The position numbers and the translations under genes were made by a program. A stretch of DNA of 15,135 nt, from NCBI GenBank assembly GCA_943370145.1, contig CALRPY020000083.1:1-15135 (forward strand). Direction: 5' to 3'. This stretch comes from Ga0077536 sp943370145. GTDB taxonomy: Bacteria > Pseudomonadota > Gammaproteobacteria > Ga0077536. Positions 1-10,203 of this stretch are shown here, in pieces; the first letter of the stretch is position 1; every line of letters starts with the position of its first letter. The notes below the pieces were generated by a model. The model saw only the letters and a program-made list of their open reading frames with translations. It was not told where the DNA came from and did no database searches.

Positions 1-119
1 GACCGAAGATCGCGGACAGGCCCTCGATGGCCTGCTGGCTGCCGACCGGCTGCATCGGGTCCTGGCGCATGAACGCCGTCAGCAGTTCCCGCAGCTGGAC
101 GGCCCGATCGAGTTCCTGG
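1..119 (-). pseudogene. Duplicated fragment of the fliI 3' end
   Basis: These 119 bases are identical to positions 834-952, the part of fliI coding for roughly its last 40 residues (from about QELDRAVQL to IFG). The identity stops abruptly at 119/120, where the sequence passes into a palindromic repeat instead of continuing into fliI. The left limit is cut by the window edge. No start codon or ribosome site goes with it, so it makes no product of its own. It is either a genuine partial duplication joined to a repeat or an assembly artefact at a contig end. The perfect identity and the position at the window edge favour caution. Confidence 0.75.
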
Positions 120-158
120 AGAAAAGGTGTCAGATTTAAAATCTGACACCTTTTCTCC
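118..158. repeat. Near-perfect palindrome, copy 1
   Basis: Two 20-base arms are perfectly complementary around a single central A at 138. The core arm reads AAAAGGTGTCAGATTT and is flanked by GGAG at the foot. The same core occurs at 268-310, 14920-14954 and 15102-15135. A hairpin with a GGAG foot resembles REP sequences mobilised by Y1 (RAYT) transposases, but no such transposase is in the window, so the family assignment is inference. The A-run and T-run inside the stem could also make it a bidirectional terminator. Confidence 0.85.
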
Positions 159-267
159 CGACGCCCTTCCTCCCGCACAGCACATACGCGCATCGAGCGA
201 TGCACGAACGTACTCGAGCGGGTCTCCACGGCCATGTCCGGCACCGGCGCGGACGCTGCCTCGGCCC
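159..267. other. Spacer between palindromes, no gene seen
   Basis: This 109-base stretch separates palindrome copies 1 and 2. Short open frames cross it on both strands, but they run through the palindromes, have no convincing ribosome site and show no recognisable protein. I see no promoter or RNA gene. Together with 311-357, the short tail after fliJ, it makes up the rest of the gene-free left end. Confidence 0.5.
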
Positions 268-310
268 GGGAGAAAAGGTGTCAGATTTAAAATCTGACAC
301 CTTTTCTCCC
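268..310. repeat. Near-perfect palindrome, copy 2
   Basis: Two 21-base arms are perfectly complementary around a central A at 289. Beyond the feet, four of the next five base pairs past one mismatch also pair. The core is identical to copy 1. It lies 47 bases past the fliJ stop codon in the direction of fliJ transcription, a suitable place for a transcription end or 3'-stabilising hairpin of the fliE-J operon. That role is inferred. Confidence 0.85.
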
Positions 311-357
311 CGGCCCGCGCGACCGATATTTCCACTTGCCGATGCAACCAAGCCGGC

Positions 358-798
358 TCAGCCGCCCTGCTCGCCCTGCGGCGCGCGCGGGCGGTCATCG
401 ATTTCGCGCTGCAGCCTCTTCTCGAGTTCGACCTGCTCGTGGTCGCGGGCGCGGGCCGCGACCTCGCCCAGCGTGTTCGAGCGCCGGCGGCGCTCGATCC
501 AGACCGCCCGCTCCTGCTCCCGCCTGCGTTCCGCCTGGGCCTGCCGGGCCCGCAGCTGGGCCAGCGCTTCCTCGATCCGGCCGACGAAGGCCCGCAGCTT
601 CTGCACCTGGTAGCCATTGACAACGCCCGTCCCGGCACCGGCCTGTTGCAGGTATTCGTCGCGGTAGCGCTCGAGATCGCGCACCTGCGTCGCGTAACGC
701 TCGACCTCGTCGCGCGCGCGGTTGAAGGCCTGGGCGGCAATCTGCTCGGCCGTATGCGACAGGTTGGCGATGCGTTGCAGTCGTTGCGACTTCTTCAC
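358..798 (-). CDS. fliJ: Flagellar export chaperone/stalk protein FliJ
   Basis: The 146-residue protein is almost entirely charged alpha-helix with the heptad pattern of a two-helix coiled coil, rich in R, E and Q and without glycine-rich or membrane stretches. This is typical of FliJ (usually about 145-150 residues). In the family FliJ sits in the centre of the FliI hexamer as an F1-gamma-like stalk, links the ATPase to the export gate FlhA and recycles chaperones; it acts at the cytoplasmic base of the flagellum. The start is a GTG at 796-798, 27 bases after the fliI stop; the ribosome site is weak. It is the last flagellar gene visible; fliK, expected next in Pseudomonas, is not in the window. 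Sequence alone is weakly conserved, so identification rests on shape and position. Confidence 0.9.
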   Translation of the reverse strand: MKKSQRLQRIANLSHTAEQIAAQAFNRARDEVERYATQVRDLERYRDEYLQQAGAGTGVVNGYQVQKLRAFVGRIEEALAQLRARQAQAERRREQERAVWIERRRRSNTLGEVAARARDHEQVELEKRLQREIDDRPRAPQGEQGG

Positions 799-825
799 CG
801 GGCTTTCGTCCGCTCACCGCCGCGC

Positions 826-2172
826 CTAGGCGCGACCGAAGATCGCGGACAGGCCCTCGATGGCCTGCTGGCTGCCGACCGGCTGCATCGGGTCCTGGCG
901 CATGAACGCCGTCAGCAGTTCCCGCAGCTGGACGGCCCGATCGAGTTCCTGGTTGCTGCCGGGCTGGTAGGCGCCCACGTTGAACAGGTCCTGGTTCTGC
1001 TCGTACAGCGAGTAGTAGTGCTTGAACTGGCGCGCGAGCTGGTAGTGCTCCGGCGCGGCGACCGCCGTCATCAGGCGGCTGATCGATGCCTCGATGTCGA
1101 TGGCCGGGTACTGGCCGCGCTCGGCGAGCCGGCGCGACAGCACGATGTGGCCGTCGAGGATCGCGCGCGCGTTGTCGGCGACCGGATCGTTGTTGTCGTC
1201 ACCCTCGGTCAGCACGGTGTAGAACGCGGTGATCGAGCCACGGCCGCCGACGCCCATCCCGGCCCGCTCCACGAGCTGCGGCAGGCGCGCGAACACCGAC
1301 GGCGGATAGCCCCGGGTCGCCGGCGGCTCGCCGATCGTCAGCGCGATCTCGCGCTGCGCCTGGGCGTAGCGTGTCAGGGAATCCATCAGCAGCAGCACGT
1401 GCTTGCCCTGGTCGCGGAAATACTCTGCGATGGCGGTCGCCATCGTGGCCCCGTGCATGCGCATCAGCGGCGGGTTGTCGGCCGGGGTCGCGACGACCAC
1501 CGAGCGCGCGAGGCCCTCCGGGCCAAGGCTGTCGTCGATGAACTCCTTCACTTCGCGACCACGCTCGCCGACGAGGCCGACGACGATGATGTCCGCATTG
1601 GTGTAGCGCGTCATCATGCCGAGCAGCACGCTCTTGCCGACGCCGCTGCCGGCGAAGAGCCCGATACGCTGCCCGCGGCCGACGGTCAGCAGCGCATTGA
1701 TCGAGCGCACGCCGACATCGAGCTGTTCGCGGATCGGCGCGCGGTCCAGGGGATTGACGAAGCTGCCGTTGAGCGGCTGCCGGCCCTCGACGCGCAGCGG
1801 CCCGCGGCCGTCGATGGGCTGCCCGGCGCCGTCGATCACGCGCCCGAGCAGCCCGGGGCCGACGGCGATCTCGCCCGAGCCGCCGCAGGGAATCACCCGC
1901 GCGTTCGGCGCGAGTCCCCGGGTGTTGCCGGTCGGCATCAGGAACAGGCTTTCGCCGGAGAAGCCGACGACTTCCGTATCGATGCGCTCGCCACCGCGAT
2001 TCAGCACGACGCAGCGATCGCCGATTGCCGCTTCGCAGCCGACTGCCTCGAGCGTGAGACCGACCATGCGCGTCAGCTTGCCCTCGACGATCACCGGCGG
2101 CGGCTCGGCGAGCCGCTGCGCGTAGTGCGAGAGGTGGGGCAACCAGCGCCTGGCGCGCGCGTCAGCGGACAC
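826..2172 (-). CDS. fliI: Flagellum-specific export ATPase FliI
   Basis: This 448-residue member of the F1/V1-type ATPase family energises type III export of flagellar subunits at the cytoplasmic face. Visible motifs are the P-loop AGSGVGKS at about 174-181, GERGRE at about 202-207 with the catalytic-type glutamate, and the Walker B stretch HVLLLMDSLTRYA at about 258-270. The N-terminal beta-barrel region precedes residue 100 and the C-terminal helical FliJ/FliH-contact region follows residue 360. The open frame extends upstream to 2400 inside fliH, but the GTG at 2172 is preferred: it follows a strong GGGAGGG ribosome site, gives the usual family length and puts the start just after the expected short N-terminus. 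It overlaps fliH by 11 bases, suggesting translational coupling of ATPase and its stator. The 3' part is duplicated at 1-119. Confidence 0.97.
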   Translation of the reverse strand: MSADARARRWLPHLSHYAQRLAEPPPVIVEGKLTRMVGLTLEAVGCEAAIGDRCVVLNRGGERIDTEVVGFSGESLFLMPTGNTRGLAPNARVIPCGGSGEIAVGPGLLGRVIDGAGQPIDGRGPLRVEGRQPLNGSFVNPLDRAPIREQLDVGVRSINALLTVGRGQRIGLFAGSGVGKSVLLGMMTRYTNADIIVVGLVGERGREVKEFIDDSLGPEGLARSVVVATPADNPPLMRMHGATMATAIAEYFRDQGKHVLLLMDSLTRYAQAQREIALTIGEPPATRGYPPSVFARLPQLVERAGMGVGGRGSITAFYTVLTEGDDNNDPVADNARAILDGHIVLSRRLAERGQYPAIDIEASISRLMTAVAAPEHYQLARQFKHYYSLYEQNQDLFNVGAYQPGSNQELDRAVQLRELLTAFMRQDPMQPVGSQQAIEGLSAIFGRA

Positions 2173-2827
2173 GGTCGCCCTCCCGCTCGCCGCCGAGCAT
2201 GCGCGAGGCGATCGCGGCCAGGCGCGACTCGACCGAGGCGTCGATGCGCGAGGAATCGGTTTCGACGACGCAGCCGCCCCGCGTGACCAGCGGGTCGGGC
2301 TCGAGGCGCCAGCTCTTCGTGTCGTCGCGCAGCGCGAACGCGTTCTGCACGAGTTCGACGTCCTCCGGGTGCAGGCGGATGCGCGCGGCGCGCGGGGCAA
2401 TCGGCAGGTGGCGCATGGTTTCGCGCACCACGCCGACGATTTCGCCCGGATTGGCCTTCAGTTCGCGGCGCACGAGGTGGCGCGCGATCAGCACGGCGAG
2501 ATCCCCCACCGCGTCGATCACCGCTTCGTCGACGCGCTCCAGCGGTTCGGCGAGCTGCAGCACGATGCCCTCGAGGTTCGCGATGGCCGCGCGGACTTCA
2601 GCCTCGCCGCGGCTGCGGCCTTCGGCGAGACCTTCGGCCAGGCCCTGCGCGAGCCCGAGCTGGTAGCCCTCCTCGCGAGCCTCCCGGTGCAGCGCCTCCA
2701 GTTCCTCCGCCGTCGGCATCGCCTCGAGCGTGAACTGCTGGTCGCCGGCTATCGGTCCCTCGATCGACGGCGGAGTGAAACGCTCGACGCTGCTGGCGAG
2801 CTCGGCGGGGGTGAATCGGGTGCCCAT
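2162..2827 (-). CDS. fliH: Flagellar export ATPase stator/regulator FliH
   Basis: The 221-residue FliH protein binds FliI, controls its ATPase activity and anchors it to the C ring through FliN. Residues 54-74 carry an uninterrupted ladder of six glycines spaced by four (G54, 58, 62, 66, 70, 74), the GxxxG repeat known for FliH helix packing. After it comes a long helix and a C-terminal domain (about 100-215) resembling the V/F-ATPase E/delta stator. The N-terminal 35 residues are low in complexity and correspond to the FliN-binding region. The ATG at 2827 lies 16 bases after the fliG stop with a GAGG-type ribosome site. Its end overlaps the start of fliI. Confidence 0.95.
   Translation of the reverse strand: MGTRFTPAELASSVERFTPPSIEGPIAGDQQFTLEAMPTAEELEALHREAREEGYQLGLAQGLAEGLAEGRSRGEAEVRAAIANLEGIVLQLAEPLERVDEAVIDAVGDLAVLIARHLVRRELKANPGEIVGVVRETMRHLPIAPRAARIRLHPEDVELVQNAFALRDDTKSWRLEPDPLVTRGGCVVETDSSRIDASVESRLAAIASRMLGGEREGDRVR
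2178..2184 (-). promoter_or_regulatory. Ribosome binding site deciding the fliI start
   Basis: On the minus strand this reads GGGAGGG, five bases ahead of the GTG at 2172-2170 and inside the fliH coding sequence. It is the best Shine-Dalgarno match near the fliI 5' end and supports the GTG over the longer frame reaching back to 2400. Confidence 0.65.
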
Positions 2828-2843
2828 GCGTGTTCGCCTCGCG

Positions 2844-3854
2844 TCAGATCATCGCTTCGCCGCTCCCGGCGCCGAGGGTGATCTGCCCCTCGTCGGCCAG
2901 GCGGCGCGCAATGGTGATGATTTCCTTCTGTGCCGCCTCGACGTCGGACAGCTTGACCGGCCCGCGCGACTCGAGGTCTTCGCGCAGCATGTCGCCGGCG
3001 CGTTGGGACATGTTCTTGAAGATCTTGTTCTTGATGCTGTCGTCGGTGCCCTTCAGCGCGAGCACGAGATTGTCCGTGGACACCTCGCGCAGCAGGATCT
3101 GGATGCCCCGGTCGTCGACGTCGACGAGGTTGTCGAAGGTGAACATCAGGTCCTGGATCTGCCCGGACAGTTCGGGATCCTGTTCGGACAGCTGCTCGGT
3201 GATGCGCGTTTCGACGCTGCGCTCCACGAAGTTCAGGATGCTGGCCGCGCACTTCACGCCGCCCATGCCCGCATTCTGGCCCTGGCCGCCGCCGCGCAGC
3301 TGCGACTCCAGCATGTCGTTCAGTTCCTGCATCGCGGCGGGTTGCACGCCGTCCATCGTCGCGATGCGCATCAGCAGGTCGCTGCGGATGTTCTCGGGCA
3401 GGCCGCCCAGCACCTGCGCGGCGTGGTCGGGTTCGAGGTAGGCGAGCACGATGGCGACGATCTGGGGATGCTCGTAGCGGATGAGCTCGATGACGCTGCG
3501 CGCGTCCATCCACTTCAGGGACTCGAGGCCCTTGGTGGAGCCACCGATGAGGATGCGCTCGATCATGCCGCGCGCCTTCTCCTCGCCCAGCGCGTCGGTC
3601 AGCACCTTGCGGATGTACTCGTCGTTCTTGATACCGAGCGGCGTGCGCACGCGCATGTCGGCGACGAAGTCGGCGACGCTGATCGCGACCATGTCGCGCG
3701 TCACGTTCTGCAGCTTCGCCATCTCGGTGCCGATGAGCTGGACCTCGCGCGGCCCGAGGTGTCTGATGACCTCGGCCGCCGCGGTCTCGCCGAGCGACAT
3801 CAGGAACACGGCCGCCTTCTCGAGCGGCGTCATCACGCCCATTTCGTCGGCCAT
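2844..3854 (-). CDS. fliG: Flagellar motor switch protein FliG
   Basis: The 336-residue protein is the rotor component that attaches to FliF, contacts the stator MotA and, with FliM/FliN, sets rotation direction. The N-terminal domain (1-100, starting MADEMGVMTPLEKAAVFLMS) is the FliF-binding part. The middle domain has the EHPQ motif at 128-131, characteristic of FliG. The C-terminal torque domain has the alternating charged helix (residues about 270-300, around KGTDDSIKNKIFKNMS). Length and domains are standard. The ATG overlaps the fliF stop in TGATG, so translation is probably coupled. A GGGAG ribosome site lies upstream in fliF. Confidence 0.98.
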   Translation of the reverse strand: MADEMGVMTPLEKAAVFLMSLGETAAAEVIRHLGPREVQLIGTEMAKLQNVTRDMVAISVADFVADMRVRTPLGIKNDEYIRKVLTDALGEEKARGMIERILIGGSTKGLESLKWMDARSVIELIRYEHPQIVAIVLAYLEPDHAAQVLGGLPENIRSDLLMRIATMDGVQPAAMQELNDMLESQLRGGGQGQNAGMGGVKCAASILNFVERSVETRITEQLSEQDPELSGQIQDLMFTFDNLVDVDDRGIQILLREVSTDNLVLALKGTDDSIKNKIFKNMSQRAGDMLREDLESRGPVKLSDVEAAQKEIITIARRLADEGQITLGAGSGEAMI

Positions 3855-5590
3855 CAGGTGTCTCCCACCCAGCTCTTGATGACCTGGGCCGCGATCAGCG
3901 GCTGCTCGGTGACGATTGCCTTGAGCTGGTCGAGATCCTCATGCAGCGGCAGCCCGGCGCCGAGATCCTTCTGCGCCGGGTTCGGCAGTGCCGGGGTCTC
4001 GGCGACGGTGCTGACGCTGCCCGCGCCCGGCGGCAGCGCGAGCTGCTGTTCGGCCTGGTCGGTGGACTCGCCGCCCTTGTCGCTGGTGGCGACCGGCGGC
4101 TTGCCGACCAGGGACTTCACGGCCGGCCGGAGCAGGCCGAAGAACAGCATCAGCACGAAGAGTCCGCCGAGCAGCTGCTTGCCGACGTCCCAGGCCCAGG
4201 GCTGCTCCCAGATCGGCAGCGCCGGCAGCGGTTCCGGGAGGGCCGGCGCGACAAAGGTCGCCGGCGACAGCGTGACGGTGTCGCCGCGCGCGGCGTCGAA
4301 GCCAACGGCATCCTTCACGAGCTGCGTCATGCGCGCGATTTCCTCGGCGGTGAACTCAACCGGCGCCGCCGGTGCCGGCGCTGCCGGCGCGGCCGCCGCA
4401 TCCCCCGCAGCGACAGGGCTCACCGCCGGCACGGGCTGCGGCTTGCGCAGCACGACCGCGACCGAGAGCTTGCGCAGCGTGCCGACGGACTGCCGCGTGT
4501 GGCTGATCGTGCGGTCGATCTCGTAGTTGCGCGTGGTCTGGCTGCGTTTGCTGGTCGGCTGCGGCGGGGCGGCCTCCGCATTCGCGTCGGCCGGGGCCGC
4601 TTCGGCAGCCGGGTCCTGCTCGGCCACGGCCTGCTCGGGCGCCGCCGCCTGTTCGGGCGGCGAGTTCGACAGCGCGCCGGGCACGCCGCCCGGGCCGGCG
4701 CCGACGCGCTCTTCCTCGAGCACCCGTTCGCTGCGCACGGCCGGCAGGTCGGGATTGAAGGTTTCGCGGGTCTGTTCGGTGGCCGTGAAATCGAGATCGG
4801 CGGCGACCTCGGCGCGCACGCCCTCGGGACCGACGAAGGGCTCCAGGATTGCGTGGACGCGCTCGACGTAGGACTGCTCGAGCTTGCGCGTGTACTCGAA
4901 GCGCTGGTTGGTGACCGCCATCTGCTCGTCGCGCTTCGCATCGGTGAGCAGGTTGCCGCGGCTGTCGACGACCGTGACGCGCGCCGAAGGCAGGTTCGGC
5001 ACGCTCGCCGACACGAGATGCGTGATGGCGGACACCTGCGCTGGCTCGAGCCGGCGGCCACCGTAGAGATCGACGATCACCGACGCGCTCGGCTCGCGCT
5101 TCACGCGGGCGAACACCGACTCGGTCGGCAGCGCCAGGTGCACGCGCGCGGCGCGCACGTTGTCGATGCGTCCGATCGATCGCGACAGCTCGCCCTCGAT
5201 CGCGTGCTGGTAGCGCGCCTTCTCCATGAACTGGCTGGTGCCGAACGAGGGTTCCTGCTCCATCAGCTCGAAACCGCGCGACCCGCCTTTCGGCAGGCCG
5301 GCCGCGGCAAGCTGCAGCCGCGCGTCGTCGGCCTTGCCCGACTCCACCATCAGCGCGCCGGAGTCGGGGTCGATGCGGTAGGGGATCTGCGAGCTCTTCA
5401 GCGCGTCGGCCACCTGCGTCAGGTCGCGGTCGGACAGGTCGGAATAGAGCATGGCGTAGTGCGGCGTGCGCGACCACATCACGACCCAGCCGCCGAGCGC
5501 GACGGCTGCGGCGATGCCGACCAGGACGCCGGCCTGGCGCAGCAGCGCCATCGGGGAATTCTGTTCGACGTATACGGTAGCTTCGGCCAT
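3854..5590 (-). CDS. fliF: Flagellar MS-ring protein FliF
   Basis: The 578-residue protein forms the membrane-embedded MS ring on which rotor and export apparatus assemble. A transmembrane helix is visible at about 21-39 and a second at about 472-490. Between them are the periplasmic ring-building domains, including the conserved GVPGALSNSPP motif near 302-312. The cytoplasmic tail ends in the FliG-binding acidic helix (about 548-578, HEDLDQLKAIV to KSWVGDT). Two Ala/Pro-rich linkers (about 312-347 and 384-411) interrupt the third ring domain and look longer than the core requires. The ATG at 5590 lies 17 bases after fliE. The stop shares a base with the fliG start. Confidence 0.98.
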   Translation of the reverse strand: MAEATVYVEQNSPMALLRQAGVLVGIAAAVALGGWVVMWSRTPHYAMLYSDLSDRDLTQVADALKSSQIPYRIDPDSGALMVESGKADDARLQLAAAGLPKGGSRGFELMEQEPSFGTSQFMEKARYQHAIEGELSRSIGRIDNVRAARVHLALPTESVFARVKREPSASVIVDLYGGRRLEPAQVSAITHLVSASVPNLPSARVTVVDSRGNLLTDAKRDEQMAVTNQRFEYTRKLEQSYVERVHAILEPFVGPEGVRAEVAADLDFTATEQTRETFNPDLPAVRSERVLEEERVGAGPGGVPGALSNSPPEQAAAPEQAVAEQDPAAEAAPADANAEAAPPQPTSKRSQTTRNYEIDRTISHTRQSVGTLRKLSVAVVLRKPQPVPAVSPVAAGDAAAAPAAPAPAAPVEFTAEEIARMTQLVKDAVGFDAARGDTVTLSPATFVAPALPEPLPALPIWEQPWAWDVGKQLLGGLFVLMLFFGLLRPAVKSLVGKPPVATSDKGGESTDQAEQQLALPPGAGSVSTVAETPALPNPAQKDLGAGLPLHEDLDQLKAIVTEQPLIAAQVIKSWVGDT

Positions 5591-5607
5591 GGCTGCTCAG
5601 GTCCCCG

Positions 5608-5946
5608 TCAGATCGGCATGTTCATGATGTCCTGGTAGGCGGACACCAGCTTGTTGCGCACCTGGGTGACCGCCTGGAAGGACACGTTCGCCTTCTGGAT
5701 CGCGACCATGACCTCGGCCATGTCGACCTTCGGATCACCCGCCTCGAACTTCGCGCTGAGGCCGCTTGCGGCCTTCTGCGTCTCGTTGACCTTGTCGAGC
5801 GCATTCCTGAGCACGTTGCTGAAATCGACGCCGCCGGCGGCCGGCGCGCTCGTCGGCGCCACGCTCGGGGCGTCCTGGATACCTTGCGCGCGGGCGGCGA
5901 GGGCCCGCATCTGCAACAGCAAGGACTGGTGGTCAATGGTATTCAT
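5608..5946 (-). CDS. fliE: Flagellar hook-basal body adaptor FliE
   Basis: The 112-residue protein is the first rod component, joining the MS ring and export gate to the proximal rod. The C-terminal half carries the typical FliE pattern: helical FSNVLRNALDKVNETQ at about 42-57, then MAEVMVAIQKANVSFQ and VRNKLVSAYQDIMNMPI at the end. I chose the ATG at 5946, preceded by a strong GGAGGGAGGG purine tract, because the frame upstream of it is a shadow of fleR. The gap to the fleR stop is only 22 bases. A separate fliE promoter, as in Pseudomonas, would have to lie inside fleR; I did not find a good sigma-54 match there. Confidence 0.95.
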   Translation of the reverse strand: MNTIDHQSLLLQMRALAARAQGIQDAPSVAPTSAPAAGGVDFSNVLRNALDKVNETQKAASGLSAKFEAGDPKVDMAEVMVAIQKANVSFQAVTQVRNKLVSAYQDIMNMPI

Positions 5947-5968
5947 CGTCCCTCCCTCCGCTCGTCCG

Positions 5969-7345
<1,377 letters not shown>

Positions 7346-7349
7346 GGCT

Positions 7350-8558
7350 TCAGTCCTCGATGAGCGCGGGCGTACGGGCGGTGGCGGCCGCGGCCAGCGG
7401 GCGTGCCGGCAGCGAGAGTTCGAAACACGCACCCCCGGCATGGTCAGGATCGATCGCGAGCTCGCCGCCGTGCGCGCGCGCGATGGCCTGGGCAACGGAC
7501 AGGCCGAGCCCGGTGCCGCCCCCGCGGGTCGTGAAAAAGGGTTCGAAGATGCGTTCGCGGTCCTGGGCCGGCACGCCTGGACCATTGTCCGTGAAGCGGA
7601 ACACGACGTAGTCGCCGAAGCGGCGGGTCGCGATCTCCAGCCGGCCGTGGCCGCCGGTGACCTGCCGGCTGTTCGACACCAGGTTCAGCATGATGCTGAT
7701 CAGGGCGTCGAGGTTGCCGTGCACGACGAGCGTGCGCAGGGGTTCGTCGAGCGAGCTGTCGAAACGCACGTCGAAGTCATCGCTGTCGTTCAGCGTGCGG
7801 ACGTCGGCGACCAGGCGCTCGACGAGTACCGGCAGCGCAATCGGCGCGGCATCGACGACCGCGCCGCGCGCGAAGCTCAACATGTTCTCGACGAGCCGCT
7901 CGAGCTGGCGCATCGAGTCGAGGGCGCGCTGCGCGCCGCGCGCCTGGGCCGGCGCCAGATCACGAGCCCGCGCGACAGGCCCCAGGGCGAGCAGCGCAGC
8001 GGACAAGGGGGTGCGGATCTGGTGGGCGAGCGCGGCCGCCATCTCTGTCTTCGCCGACAGGCGGCGGTGATGCGACAGCTGCTCCTGCAGGCGGCGCGTC
8101 TCGCTGACGTCCTTGATCATCAGGATCTGCCCGGGCTCGTCGCTGAGCGCCTGCGTCGACACATTGACGCGCCGGCCGTCCGCCAGCGACACGTCGTGAC
8201 CGTCATCCCAGCGCGGGGCAAAGGCCCGCGCCACGATATCGCGCCACGCGTCACCGGGCGCGACGCTGCCCAGCAGTTCGGTTGCCCCGGGATTCGCCTG
8301 CGTCACCCGGCCGTGGCCGTCGAGCACGATAACGCCCGCCGGCAGGGCTGCGAGGAGTGCGGACAGGCGGGTCGCAAGCCGCTCCTTTTCCGCCAGTTCG
8401 ATTTCGAGTCGGGCGCGGGAGGCCGACAGCGCCGACGTCAGTTCGGCGACCCGCTGCTCGAGATTGGCATAGACACCGGACAGCATCGACGACGCCTGTT
8501 CGAATTGCTCGAAGGCGGCTTGCAGTTCAGCTCGGTCGATGGTCTGTTCGCGGCCCAT
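7350..8558 (-). CDS. fleS: Flagellar sensor histidine kinase FleS (FlrB)
   Basis: The 402-residue kinase has no membrane segment, as in FleS/FlrB, and so probably senses a cytoplasmic assembly signal. Order: N-terminal coiled coil (about 8-65), a PAS domain (about 66-155, LPAGVIVLDGHGRVTQANPG), the phosphorylation helix with H179 in ALAHQIRTPLS, the N box with N292 and N296 (NLVSNS), the G1 box DNGPGVP at 324-330, the F box FEPFFTT at 338-344 and the G2 box GGGTGLGLS at 346-354. All catalytic elements are intact. The ATG at 8558 lies about 47 bases after the predicted transcription start of a strong sigma-54 promoter. It is followed at once by fleR, its presumed partner. Confidence 0.95.
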   Translation of the reverse strand: MGREQTIDRAELQAAFEQFEQASSMLSGVYANLEQRVAELTSALSASRARLEIELAEKERLATRLSALLAALPAGVIVLDGHGRVTQANPGATELLGSVAPGDAWRDIVARAFAPRWDDGHDVSLADGRRVNVSTQALSDEPGQILMIKDVSETRRLQEQLSHHRRLSAKTEMAAALAHQIRTPLSAALLALGPVARARDLAPAQARGAQRALDSMRQLERLVENMLSFARGAVVDAAPIALPVLVERLVADVRTLNDSDDFDVRFDSSLDEPLRTLVVHGNLDALISIMLNLVSNSRQVTGGHGRLEIATRRFGDYVVFRFTDNGPGVPAQDRERIFEPFFTTRGGGTGLGLSVAQAIARAHGGELAIDPDHAGGACFELSLPARPLAAAATARTPALIED

Positions 8559-8616
8559 GGGCGGCGGTTCTCCCTGTTCGGTGTTCTGGCGCAGCAGCGC
8601 AGCCGAAGGGAGTGGA

Positions 8617-8631
8617 GCAAGGACCGTGCCA
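8617..8631 (-). promoter_or_regulatory. Sigma-54 promoter of fleSR
   Basis: On the minus strand this is TGGCAC-N5-TTGC, an exact match to the core -24/-12 consensus of RpoN promoters (GG at 8630-8629, GC at 8618-8617). Transcription would begin near 8605, leaving a short leader before the fleS ATG at 8558. In Pseudomonas fleSR is activated by FleQ with sigma-54, and fleQ lies directly upstream here, so this fits the known hierarchy. Confidence 0.9.
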
Positions 8632-8696
8632 CGGCCGCAGGGTCTGGCAGCCGCGCTGGCGGGCCTGGGCCGGAGCGGTCGATTCCGGCTCAGGCT

Positions 8697-8723
8697 ATTG
8701 TTTTATAGAAGTTTTTTATTCAA
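8697..8723. promoter_or_regulatory. AT-rich block upstream of the fleSR promoter
   Basis: Of these 27 bases almost all are A or T, in strong contrast to the GC-rich surroundings. The block lies 66-92 bases upstream of the -24 element, about -92 to -118 from the predicted start. This is where sigma-54 activators or a DNA-bending protein usually bind. I see no convincing FleQ or IHF consensus in it, so the role as an activator or bending site is inference. It is not a good terminator for fleQ because no stem precedes a T-run on the minus strand. Confidence 0.4.
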
Positions 8724-8775
8724 GGCGCGGAGGCTGGACGGCGGCGCCAGGCGCGCGTCCGCCTGAGTCAGGGCG

Positions 8776-10203
<1,428 letters not shown>

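Noticed and set aside
118..310. CRISPR-like repeats
   Set aside because: There are only two copies per end, each a full palindrome, with unequal long spacers and no cas genes.
439..2286. Very long plus-strand open frame opposite fliJ, fliI and fliH
   Set aside because: It is a high-GC mirror of true genes: biased composition rich in R, A, H and D, no family features, and intact flagellar proteins on the other strand. The same applies to plus-strand frames at 2730-4526, 3941-5638, 5651-7363, 7302-8708 and 8869-9975.
2173..2400. Upstream extension of fliI to 2400
   Set aside because: It would add 76 residues lying inside fliH with Arg/Ser-rich shadow composition; a well-spaced ribosome site supports GTG at 2172.
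7346..7585. Upstream extension of fleR to 7585
   Set aside because: It overlaps the coding end of fleS, is not receiver-like, and the ATG at 7345 begins exactly at the receiver domain.
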